Origin: Sutcliffiella tianshenii
GTDB taxonomy: Bacteria; Bacillota; Bacilli; Bacillales; Bacillaceae_I
DNA length: 64,000 nucleotides
Assembly: GCF_016908565.1 (NCBI RefSeq)
Contig: NZ_JAFBED010000003.1
Coordinates: 466,586-530,585 of the forward strand
Direction: 5' to 3'
In this document: positions 19,041 to 26,460 of the stretch, in pieces
Layout: every line of letters begins with the position of its first letter
How positions within the stretch are numbered: position 1 is the first letter of the stretch
Notes under the pieces: generated by a model
Told to the model about the DNA's origin: nothing
What the model saw: the letters and a program-made list of their open reading frames with translations, nothing else
Databases searched by the model: none
Made by a program: the position numbers and the translations under genes

Positions 19041-20120
19041 GTGGAAAAACAAGAATTTCTAGATCAATTAAAAGAGTTAGCCAAGATTCAGGGGACTCCC
19101 GGACAGGAAATGAAGGTTGTTAAGGTATTAGCAGATTGGTTTAACGAGTTTGCTGATGAGGTAGAAGTGGATCACATGGGGAATATCTATGCTTATTTAC
19201 ATGGAGCAAATCCAGGGCCAACTGTGATGGTTTCTGCACATTCCGATGAAATTGGCCTTGTTGTCCGTGATATAGATGAAAGGGGCTTTATTCGGGTGGA
19301 GCGGACAGGTGGTGTGATTGAATCGCTCCTGATTGGCCGAAAAGTTAACGTAAATGGTCACTTTGGAGTAGTCGGTGTTAAAGCCGGTCACTTGCAAACA
19401 CCGGAAGAAAGAAAAACAATCCCTTCTATTTATGAGTTATATATTGATGTAGGTGCGGGTTCTAAAGCAGAGGTTCGAGAAATGGGCATTGAAATCGGTG
19501 ACCCCATTACATATATTAGTGAAATTGAACAATTTTCTAATCCAGATTTAATATGCGGAAAAGCCATAGATAACCGTTCATGCTGTGTACTATTACTTCA
19601 GCTATTTAAATCTCTATATGAGGAGAAAAATTTTTCCGGTACTTTGGTTGGTGTGATCGCCGTTCAAGAGGAAGTAGGATTACGTGGCGCGAAGGTTGCG
19701 ACCTATAAAGTTAACCCGGATTTTGCGATTGTGCTGGATACCATTCCTTGTGCAGATACGCCTGATAGCTTAAATAGCGGCTATCCTGTAGGAATTGGAA
19801 GAGGGCCCGTATTCCCTGCCCTGGCTGGTGGCTCTGTTCGTGGAAATATTATGTCTCCATCGTTTAAGAAGCTCTTAACGAAGTATGCCAATGAATTAGA
19901 TATTCCCTATCAACTAGCTGTTATGACAGGAGCTACCACTGATTTGGCAGCCGTTCATCTAGAACGAGAAGGAGTGCTCGCTGGTGCAGTAACATTTGCA
20001 CGCCGCTATTCCCATTCTCCAGTTGAAGTTGCGCACCTACGTGACTTCGAGCAAGGCTTTACATTACTTCATAAATTGATCAGTGATGTAGGGAATTGGG
20101 GAGAGATGAAATTTATTTAA
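19041..20120 (+). CDS. M42-family aminopeptidase
   Basis: About 359 residues. The GTG at 19041 follows AAGGGAG; longer in-frame starts upstream overlap the promoter. Metal-binding residues of the M42 family are visible: VMVSAHSDEIG (His, Asp), GKAIDNRSCC (bridging Asp), VQEEVGLRGAK (catalytic Glu pair), VLDTIPCAD (Asp) and RRYSHSPVE (His). Such co-catalytic metal enzymes trim peptides in the cytoplasm. A terminator follows at 20232. Single gene, ordinary housekeeping look. Confidence 0.9.
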   Translation: MEKQEFLDQLKELAKIQGTPGQEMKVVKVLADWFNEFADEVEVDHMGNIYAYLHGANPGPTVMVSAHSDEIGLVVRDIDERGFIRVERTGGVIESLLIGRKVNVNGHFGVVGVKAGHLQTPEERKTIPSIYELYIDVGAGSKAEVREMGIEIGDPITYISEIEQFSNPDLICGKAIDNRSCCVLLLQLFKSLYEEKNFSGTLVGVIAVQEEVGLRGAKVATYKVNPDFAIVLDTIPCADTPDSLNSGYPVGIGRGPVFPALAGGSVRGNIMSPSFKKLLTKYANELDIPYQLAVMTGATTDLAAVHLEREGVLAGAVTFARRYSHSPVEVAHLRDFEQGFTLLHKLISDVGNWGEMKFI

Positions 20121-20231
20121 TCATTTGAATGTCTTGCTTTTTAAGCAAAGCCGGATCCTCCTTTGAACTACCAAAACGATTGTCACAGTGACGTCGCAGA
20201 GAGATTGGAAATTGAGTAATCTAAGTATTCA

Positions 20232-20270
20232 AAAACAGCAACTGAACGAATTCAGTTGCTGTTTTTTTAT
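20232..20270 (+). terminator. Terminator of the M42 peptidase gene
   Basis: Arms AACAGCAACTGAA and TTCAGTTGCTGTT around CGAA, followed by a T-run on the plus strand. A classic intrinsic terminator. Confidence 0.9.
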
Positions 20271-20338
20271 GCAATTAAGTTGCCTGGGAGCAGCCGGAAC
20301 CGTCCCTAGTGCTTCCACAATTCAGATCGGAAATAATT

Positions 20339-21292
20339 TCACTCTATTTTAAGAACAACCTTCCCCTTTGTCCGTCCACTATCAACATGCCTATGAGCCT
20401 CTGCAATTTCATTTAAAGTAAAGCACTTTTCAATTACAGGTCTTAATATTCCTTCTTCCATAAGCGCTCGTAAAAGGTCCAAATCACTGCCGTTTGGCTT
20501 TGCAAGATGAATCTTAGCCTTCTTACTACCTATGACAGAGCCCATCATTAGTTGAATTGGATGATACTTGGGGTAGAGTGGATGTTCTGTTATATAAATT
20601 CCCTTTTCTGTTAGAGAGCGCAAGCAACTGAAAAAGGTCCTCTTTCCGACAGCATCAAGTATTACAGTGTATTTTTTTCCGTTGTGAGCAAAATCCTCTT
20701 GGGTATAATCAATGACATGGTGAGCCCCTAGATCTCTAACCCACCCAATATTCGATGTACTACAAACGGCTGTGACTTCAGCCCCGTAGTATCTGGCAAG
20801 CTGAACAGCAAAGTGTCCCACTCCCCCCGATGCACCATAGATTAACACTTTATCGCCAGCTTTTATCTGTGCGACATCCCGCAATGCTTGTAAAGCTGTC
20901 TGAGCGGCACATGGTATTGCAGCTGCCTCCTCAAAAGTTGAGTTGTTTGGCATAAGGGCAATAACATCTTGCCTTGGGCAGACATATTCAGCATGTGAGC
21001 CGACACAACTTCCAAAAACAGAATCGCCAACCTTGAATTTCGTTACATTTTCACCTATGGCTTCCACTGTACCCGCAACGTCTATTCCCAGAATCTGCGT
21101 TTTTGGTTTTGTAAGTCCATTCTCTATTCTGGTAGGTAAATACCCTTTTCGAAATAGATTGTCATATTGATTTACCGAGGCGGAGACCACCCTAATTAAT
21201 ACTCTATCTTCATCTTTGATGAACGGCTTATCAACTTCACTGATCTCCATTACTTCAGGGGAACCATAGGATTTATAAGTGGCTGCTTTCAA
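20339..21292 (-). CDS. MDR-family NAD(P)-dependent oxidoreductase
   Basis: 317 residues. GroES-like half, then a Rossmann half with GASGGVGHFAVQLAR near residue 155. The zinc ligands of classic alcohol dehydrogenases are missing, as in quinone reductases. AGTIEA-like positions read IDVAGTVEAIGENV. It is about half identical by eye to the protein at 42852. Likely reduces quinones or enones. No clear operon partner. Confidence 0.85.
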   Translation of the reverse strand: MKAATYKSYGSPEVMEISEVDKPFIKDEDRVLIRVVSASVNQYDNLFRKGYLPTRIENGLTKPKTQILGIDVAGTVEAIGENVTKFKVGDSVFGSCVGSHAEYVCPRQDVIALMPNNSTFEEAAAIPCAAQTALQALRDVAQIKAGDKVLIYGASGGVGHFAVQLARYYGAEVTAVCSTSNIGWVRDLGAHHVIDYTQEDFAHNGKKYTVILDAVGKRTFFSCLRSLTEKGIYITEHPLYPKYHPIQLMMGSVIGSKKAKIHLAKPNGSDLDLLRALMEEGILRPVIEKCFTLNEIAEAHRHVDSGRTKGKVVLKIE

Positions 21293-21887
21293 AAGTTTAA
21301 CCTCCTAGTAATGATCGAATTGTTAGTTACTTATAAACATCGACAATTAACTTGAACCTGCCTGAAAGCAGAAGGATGGTCCTCAATGCCTCTTTACAAT
21401 AATTCCTGGCTATCTCCTTTTTTATCAATTAACTATCCGCCTTAGTGGTAAGTACTATGCTTATAAAAGTACATTATGCTGTACGAATCACTCATGATTA
21501 AGTTTCACTTACGCCAATATTAAGTTCCATTTATGAAACCTGATTTCAGCTTGGGAAACAGCCGGAACCACCACTGTTAAGAAAACCTTGAAAGCATTTG
21601 GCAATCGGGGCTTGTTAGACTAATTTTTTCACTTCTTCAACCCATCAATCAAAGACATCATCAGGTAGATGTTCGCCATCATTTGAATGCTATAAAAAAA
21701 TTAAAAAATCAAAAACATACATTTTAGGTTCATATCAATATATAAAAATTTCATCCGCTATATTCTCGACATACCAAATAGCCACGATATCTATTTGTAA
21801 TACTTAAAAGTAATCCTCAATACCTTCACTTACTAATATCCATCGTATATGGTCCTCCATTTCTGTATTATTTCCCCCTATTCTCAC
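21293..21887. other. Intergenic region, nothing coding seen
   Basis: Holds a copy of the short motif CAGCCGGAACC (about 21558), also present near 20290 and 49176, together with a GAAACCTGATTTCAGCT stretch that resembles 41528-41546. No ORF, RNA or clear promoter identified. Confidence 0.4.
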
Positions 21888-22352
21888 TTACATCAGTTTA
21901 TCCTCTTCTCTTTTTCTCAGCATGATTAACTCCAGCTCCCTTTTAGAATCAGGATGCAAAACGAGCTTATCGGTAAGATCTAATTTTGATTGTTTCACCT
22001 TTCTCCCCCACTTCCTGGAGAATGAACGCCAATCACATACCATTTCAATTAAGTATTTTCTAGGCATCGGCAAGGCAGTTTTATTTTGAGGATCTACAAC
22101 CCAGTACTCTGCATGATGCTTATTTTTATTTTGGTGGTGTAGCCAAGCGTATTTCCATATCATTTCATCTTCAGCACTCAGTTCTCCATCCGAGAAGAAT
22201 TTTTTAGCATAAGGAAAAAATTCTTTAGGGGAAAATTTCGATATATCATGAGTTATCCCTTGGATGTATAACCCTTCCTTCCAACATTCTACTAAAACAT
22301 TCAATTTGTGATTAAGGATATAAAGGAAATTCCTCCAACATGCTTTCAACAT
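21888..22352 (-). CDS. DUF5662-like protein
   Basis: About 155 residues. The ATG at 22352 is best spaced from GGGGGAG. GITHDISKFSPKEFFPYAKKF, WLHHQNKNKHHAEYW and MVCDWRSFSRKWG match the pattern of the uncharacterised DUF5662 family, with a HHXXNXHHXXYW histidine-rich block that could bind metal. It lies downstream of a T-box leader, so its expression is probably controlled by a tRNA. Function unknown. Confidence 0.75.
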   Translation of the reverse strand: MLKACWRNFLYILNHKLNVLVECWKEGLYIQGITHDISKFSPKEFFPYAKKFFSDGELSAEDEMIWKYAWLHHQNKNKHHAEYWVVDPQNKTALPMPRKYLIEMVCDWRSFSRKWGRKVKQSKLDLTDKLVLHPDSKRELELIMLRKREEDKLM

Positions 22353-22394
22353 AAACATTCTCCCCCTTCATTGTTTGGTTTCTTTATACAAATA

Positions 22395-22665
22395 AAAAAA
22401 TCCCACCCCCAAGACATTAAATGTCTTGGGGACGAGATTATTTATCGTGGTGCCACCCCAGTTTGTTAATATGTCACCATATTAACCTCTTCAGGTACAG
22501 TTACTTATACCCTAGCTCTAAAACAGGAGCTCCTGTCACAATATCCCTTCAATTAAGTTCCATTGTGCTGCTTAGAGGCTTGGTTCAATAAAACATACTT
22601 ACTCCTTTTCAGCATCCGGAGCTCTCTGTAAAGAATTAATTTTATCTACTCTTCTCTTCATCGCA
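22395..22665 (-). promoter_or_regulatory. T-box riboswitch, likely tRNA-Pro specifier
   Basis: Minus-strand leader. Stem I begins GAAGAGAAGAGTAGATAA, followed by AGAGAGCTCCGGATGCTG (AG-bulge/distal-loop type). The 3' side reads TTGAA-CCA-AGCC; by analogy with other T-boxes the codon after GAA is the specifier, CCA (Pro), at 22583-22581. The T-box sequence GGGGTGGCACCACGA is at about 22445-22459. The terminator has arms CCCCAAGACATT/AATGTCTTGGGG and seven T, ending at about 22395. The downstream gene is DUF5662, not an obvious proline gene. Confidence 0.85.
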
Positions 22666-22815
22666 ATTATAATTTTTAGTTTTTTATATAGTATCAATGT
22701 AGAGATTTGTTGTAAAGGCATAATTTTCTGTATTCTTAGCTATTCATTATGGTCCGAAAAATAAGCTCTGAACCTTGTTACAGGATTGCGCCCGTTAGTT
22801 AAATACTTAAATATA

Positions 22816-23430
22816 TCAATTAATAGTTTCCATTTGATTTACTATTTTATCCACTATTCTCTCTATCAGTACACTTAACTCTTCTTCTGTATTAAGAATA
22901 AACCAATCCTGTCTTCTTGCAGCTTTCTCAAACCTTTTAGTAGATTCTATCTGATCTTGAATATTACTAATTACGAGACTTCTTAATCCATCTGCTCTAG
23001 TTATTGCACGGTTTAATGAAACTTCAGGATTACAAACAGTAGCAACAATTATGTCTGGCTGAATAACATTGTTCTCTAAATTTATTAATAGACATTCTTC
23101 GAAATTATGAAAAATACGAAAAACTGCATCGGATGGGAACCATCGATCAATAAGAATGATATCTGCACAACTTTCTTTTACATATTTATTTCCGATTTCC
23201 TGACGTCCTCTGGCTAGTAATTCTAATAAATTTGCTTCAACCTTTTTATTCATACTATTTTTATTTAACCTGAGTAACTCTTTACTTTTCTCACGAAAGG
23301 GATCAAGTTCTTTTTCCACCAACACTTCAATAGAAAATTCCTTACCAAGCTTGTCAGTTACACCATTAATTAAAGAAGATTTCCCAGTCCCTTTTGGACC
23401 ATCAAACGAAATAAACAAGGGCTTTTTCAT
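22816..23430 (-). CDS. Thymidylate-kinase-like P-loop nucleotide kinase
   Basis: 204 residues from the ATG at 23430, which overlaps the stop of the reductase gene by one base (TGATG) and has GAGGT upstream. Walker A GPKGTGKSSL at about residues 12-20, and DRWFPSDAVF at about 95-105 in the place of the DR(Y/W) motif of dTMP and deoxynucleoside kinases. The lid region has RAITRADG. Size and motifs fit the TMPK fold; the phosphate acceptor cannot be told. Last gene of the operon that starts at 35601. Similar kinases sit beside prokaryotic viperins, so a modified nucleotide substrate is possible (inference). Confidence 0.75.
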   Translation of the reverse strand: MKKPLFISFDGPKGTGKSSLINGVTDKLGKEFSIEVLVEKELDPFREKSKELLRLNKNSMNKKVEANLLELLARGRQEIGNKYVKESCADIILIDRWFPSDAVFRIFHNFEECLLINLENNVIQPDIIVATVCNPEVSLNRAITRADGLRSLVISNIQDQIESTKRFEKAARRQDWFILNTEEELSVLIERIVDKIVNQMETIN

Positions 23431-25025
23431 CAATTCATTACCTCTATAGGTTGAGATAGTAATGATTTGTCTCTATATATCATAAAGCCGAGAAGACCTT
23501 TTTTATAAGCTAAGTTTATCCAACTTTCAATATCCTCTACAGTGGTTGAAAAGGAACAATTTATTGTCTTGCTAATACCTCCATCAATATGTTTTTGAAA
23601 TGCTGCTTGAACTTCAATGTGTTCTTCGGGCTTAATTTCTAGAGCTTTAGGGAAAAGCTCCGCAATTTCATATCCAAAGATATCGTAGAGTTCTTTCCCA
23701 TTTATCAAATCATTCTTTACTTTCTCAGGATCTAATTCTTTCATTACTGCATAATGAGCAATTACTGGATCTAGTATAAACATCTCATCATTCATGATGT
23801 TTTGTTTAGTAACATAGCCATTTATCGGCTCAATCCCGCTGCTAGTATGCACGAGTAATGAAAGGGTGGAAGTTTGAGCAATCGCAACTAATAAAGCGTT
23901 CCTCTTTTTATATGAATCCTTAGGATGGAGAGCTGGATAACTTCCTCGTTTCTCTGAAAGTCTTGAGGACTCTTCGTTAGCCGCATCCATCAGCAACTTA
24001 CTAATCTTCTCTGCAATTTGTACAGACTCCATTGATCCATACCGAATCCCTAATAGAGCAAGCAAATGCGCATAGCCCATTAACCCTATACCTATTTTTC
24101 TAGTTGAAAGAGTATTCCTTTGCAATTGGGGAGAGGCATGGTCATGTATATCGTGCATACCGTCAAGGAAACGGACTCCTGTTTTCACGACACACGCAAA
24201 TTTCTCCTCGTCAAAACTATAGCCATTTCTTGTTTGCTTTAGGAATTTCACCAAATTAATCGATCCTAATAACCCTGATTCATCTGCAGCAAGGGGGGAC
24301 TCCCCACAAACATTAGCAGCAAAGGGTGTATCCTCCTCAAGCGATACATTTGGAATTTTATCAACAAAAAGAATAGCCGGTTGACCAGTTTTATGAACCG
24401 ATTCCGCAACCATTCTTAATCTCTCTAAAGCCCAAGGGTCCTTTGAGTTGTATTTCTCCATAAAAGTTTCAGAGATACCAATATTTAAATTTGTAACTTT
24501 TGTATGTCCTGCTTCATCTAAAATCGCCTTCATACCAGGATTTTCTATTGAAATGGTTACAGCATTTGAAGCCGGTCTTGGTCTTCCAGCTTGATGATTA
24601 ACTGTATCCTCATCAAACACTTTAATAAAATTTTGAATCTTAGAGGACTCTTTGATGTGTTCTAATGAATAGCCTATGCCACCCATCCCATCATGTACTT
24701 GCCTTGCGACTTGTAAAAAATCATCTATAGGCTTTCGAGCATCTAGAGAATAACATGCGAAGATTTTTCGTTTTTTTTCTGATATATTCACCATCAATGG
24801 GCTATTAGGTAGAAATTCAGAAGCCTCCAGAACTTGACGAATTTCTATCAGATATGCTTCTTTATCTTTTTCACTGTATAATTCTTCGGCTTGATTGGCT
24901 GCATCTACGATTCTATTAATAAGACCTTTCCAACCTTCGGTTAGGTGACGATGCAATATCCTTTCACTTAATTTCGGAAAAAAAGGACTATTTTCTGGTG
25001 TTGCAAGTGAGTCTATAGAATTCAT
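23430..25025 (-). CDS. Class II-like ribonucleotide reductase, one redox Cys replaced
   Basis: 531 residues with the RNR ten-stranded barrel signatures of class II (NrdJ) type: FLPNSPLMVN, IFACYSLD (C91, first redox Cys), NVCGESPL with N238, C240 (thiyl radical) and E242, LGSINLVKF, RKIGIGLMGYAHLL and, near the C-terminus, QAAFQKHIDGGISKTIN and GFMIYRDKS. Usual relatives have ESCNLGSINL; here it is ESGLLGSINL, so the second redox cysteine is Gly251 (codon GGG). No C-terminal Cys pair and no glycyl-radical motif are seen. The next gene upstream is a NrdG-like radical-SAM protein. It may therefore not be an ordinary reductase. GGAGG precedes the ATG. Confidence 0.85.
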   Translation of the reverse strand: MNSIDSLATPENSPFFPKLSERILHRHLTEGWKGLINRIVDAANQAEELYSEKDKEAYLIEIRQVLEASEFLPNSPLMVNISEKKRKIFACYSLDARKPIDDFLQVARQVHDGMGGIGYSLEHIKESSKIQNFIKVFDEDTVNHQAGRPRPASNAVTISIENPGMKAILDEAGHTKVTNLNIGISETFMEKYNSKDPWALERLRMVAESVHKTGQPAILFVDKIPNVSLEEDTPFAANVCGESPLAADESGLLGSINLVKFLKQTRNGYSFDEEKFACVVKTGVRFLDGMHDIHDHASPQLQRNTLSTRKIGIGLMGYAHLLALLGIRYGSMESVQIAEKISKLLMDAANEESSRLSEKRGSYPALHPKDSYKKRNALLVAIAQTSTLSLLVHTSSGIEPINGYVTKQNIMNDEMFILDPVIAHYAVMKELDPEKVKNDLINGKELYDIFGYEIAELFPKALEIKPEEHIEVQAAFQKHIDGGISKTINCSFSTTVEDIESWINLAYKKGLLGFMIYRDKSLLSQPIEVMN

Positions 25026-25041
25026 GATTTTGTTCCTCCGA

Positions 25042-25611
25042 TTAATCTTTTACCATACTATTTAGTAATTCTTTATCTGGATAACCTGAAATGGTAATGA
25101 CCCCGTCTTCGTCTATTTCGACTTCACAATAATTTGCATCGTCGAGCTGATAGTGTGCATATCTGTCCGTGTTAAAAATAACCTTTTGATTACTGGAACC
25201 GCGCCATTGCAGGTGGGTATTACGTAATTGGATGTCATATCTACCACATACAATGATATCTGCTAAATCCAGCAGTTCCTTTTCTTCTTGTTTTTTCAGT
25301 TCATCCAATTCAAATCCTGTATACAAAAAGATGGAAAGTCCCATAGCCTTTACTGTCTTACAAAGTCTCAGTAGATCCATAGCTTGGTGCATAGGCTCTC
25401 CGCCTAACAGGGTGATACCCTCTATATCTGCAGTCGATTGAATATCGTTCAACAAAAAATCGACGGAGATCATGCTTTTTTCTTCTGCGGACCACATATT
25501 GGTATTCCAACAACCAACACAACCTAATGTACACCCTTGTACCCATATTACATAACGATTTCCCGGTCCGTAAATAGTGCTTGTTCTTTCCACATCATGG
25601 ATATTTAACAT
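25042..25611 (-). CDS. NrdG-like radical-SAM protein
   Basis: 189 residues. The radical SAM motif GCTLGCVGCWN (CX3CX2C) binds a 4Fe-4S cluster at about residues 25-35, and LLGGEPM is the SAM-binding GGEP. Length and order match the activase of anaerobic ribonucleotide reductase (NrdG), which generates the glycyl radical. The next gene encodes a class II-like reductase without a glycyl motif, so its target is unclear. Genes of this type also occur next to DUF1257 and Ycf46-type ATPases, as here. Confidence 0.85.
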   Translation of the reverse strand: MLNIHDVERTSTIYGPGNRYVIWVQGCTLGCVGCWNTNMWSAEEKSMISVDFLLNDIQSTADIEGITLLGGEPMHQAMDLLRLCKTVKAMGLSIFLYTGFELDELKKQEEKELLDLADIIVCGRYDIQLRNTHLQWRGSSNQKVIFNTDRYAHYQLDDANYCEVEIDEDGVITISGYPDKELLNSMVKD

Positions 25612-25629
25612 CGTATTAAATCGTTCCTT

Positions 25630-26247
25630 TTAATAAATTCTTTTGACAAGTTCAAGTTTCAGTTTTCCATTTACCTGTTTTTCTTTTACCTTATAACCCA
25701 TTGCTTTTGCCTTATCATATACCTTTTTTTTCTGAGATTCTACATACTGACGTTTTTCTTCATCAATTCTTGATCGCCTTGCCTGTTCTTGAGAAACCAT
25801 TTCCACATCAAGATGAACCTGCTCCACTGAATCAACAACTGGTTGATTTTTCTCAACTTGCTCTTGATACCGCTTGCGGATTTCCTCTTGTTCACTACGG
25901 ATGCGATTTTTCAATTCCTGCTTTTGTTCTTTCTCTTCTTGCTCAGCTTGTAAACGTAATTGATTTATTTTCTTCTGAAGGACTTTTTTCTTGTGAGATT
26001 CATTTACTGTTCTATATGCTTCTGTTAACCGATTTTGATACCCTATTGTTATTTCATCACTATCACCAATTAAAACGTACCGTCCACCACCTATACGAAT
26101 CAACTTTGCATCATAGAAGGAGTTTGATTTTGATAGTATGTGAATGATGTGCCCTTCTTCTTTTATTGTTTCACCCATTCTTTGCAAGGCTTCCAATACC
26201 AATTCTTTGCTTATTAAAGGGAGGACCGTTTTTACCCTAGCGCTCAT
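25630..26247 (-). CDS. DUF1257 (Ycf35-like) protein with coiled coil
   Basis: 205 residues. The N-terminal 70 residues with the LIRIGGGRYVLIGDSDE segment match the DUF1257/Ycf35 pattern, then a long charged coiled coil (about residues 75-150), then a C-terminal VYDKAKAMGYKVKEKQVNGK, also typical of the family. Ycf35, DUF2997 and Ycf46-type ATPases commonly occur together in cyanobacteria and plastids; all three are in this operon. Function unknown. AGGTG site before the ATG. Confidence 0.7.
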   Translation of the reverse strand: MSARVKTVLPLISKELVLEALQRMGETIKEEGHIIHILSKSNSFYDAKLIRIGGGRYVLIGDSDEITIGYQNRLTEAYRTVNESHKKKVLQKKINQLRLQAEQEEKEQKQELKNRIRSEQEEIRKRYQEQVEKNQPVVDSVEQVHLDVEMVSQEQARRSRIDEEKRQYVESQKKKVYDKAKAMGYKVKEKQVNGKLKLELVKRIY

Positions 26248-26252
26248 TTACT

Positions 26253-26456
26253 TCACCTTCTGTTACTAATTTTTGTCGTGCGATTATTTGAACTTGTCTG
26301 ATAATATTCACCAGTTTTATCAACAGATTCAATTTCGGCAAGATCCTTCAACAATAGTTCAAGCTCGGTGAGACACGCCTCTCCTTTTATTCCATGTGTT
26401 TCTGCTACTATTTCCCCATCTTCAGAAAATTCGATTACAACCTTTACTTCCCTCAA
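26253..26456 (-). CDS. DUF2997-like small protein
   Basis: About 67 residues from a TTG at 26456 with AAAGGGTG upstream; it starts four bases after the stop of the coiled-coil gene. VKVVIEFSEDGEIVAETHG and KGEACLTELELLLKDLAEIE fit the DUF2997 pattern (a ferredoxin-like strand-helix unit with a conserved G...C). Partner of DUF1257 and the Ycf46-type ATPase. Function unknown. Confidence 0.65.
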   Translation of the reverse strand: MREVKVVIEFSEDGEIVAETHGIKGEACLTELELLLKDLAEIESVDKTGEYYQTSSNNRTTKISNRR

Positions 26457-26460
26457 TTCG

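Noticed and set aside
23430..25025. Glycyl-radical (class III NrdD) enzyme
   Set aside because: Although a NrdG-like gene is next to it, all motifs are of class II type and the C-terminal RXXGY-type glycyl loop is absent.
25042..25611. Prokaryotic viperin
   Set aside because: 189 residues and NrdG order of motifs; viperins are longer, of MoaA-like type.
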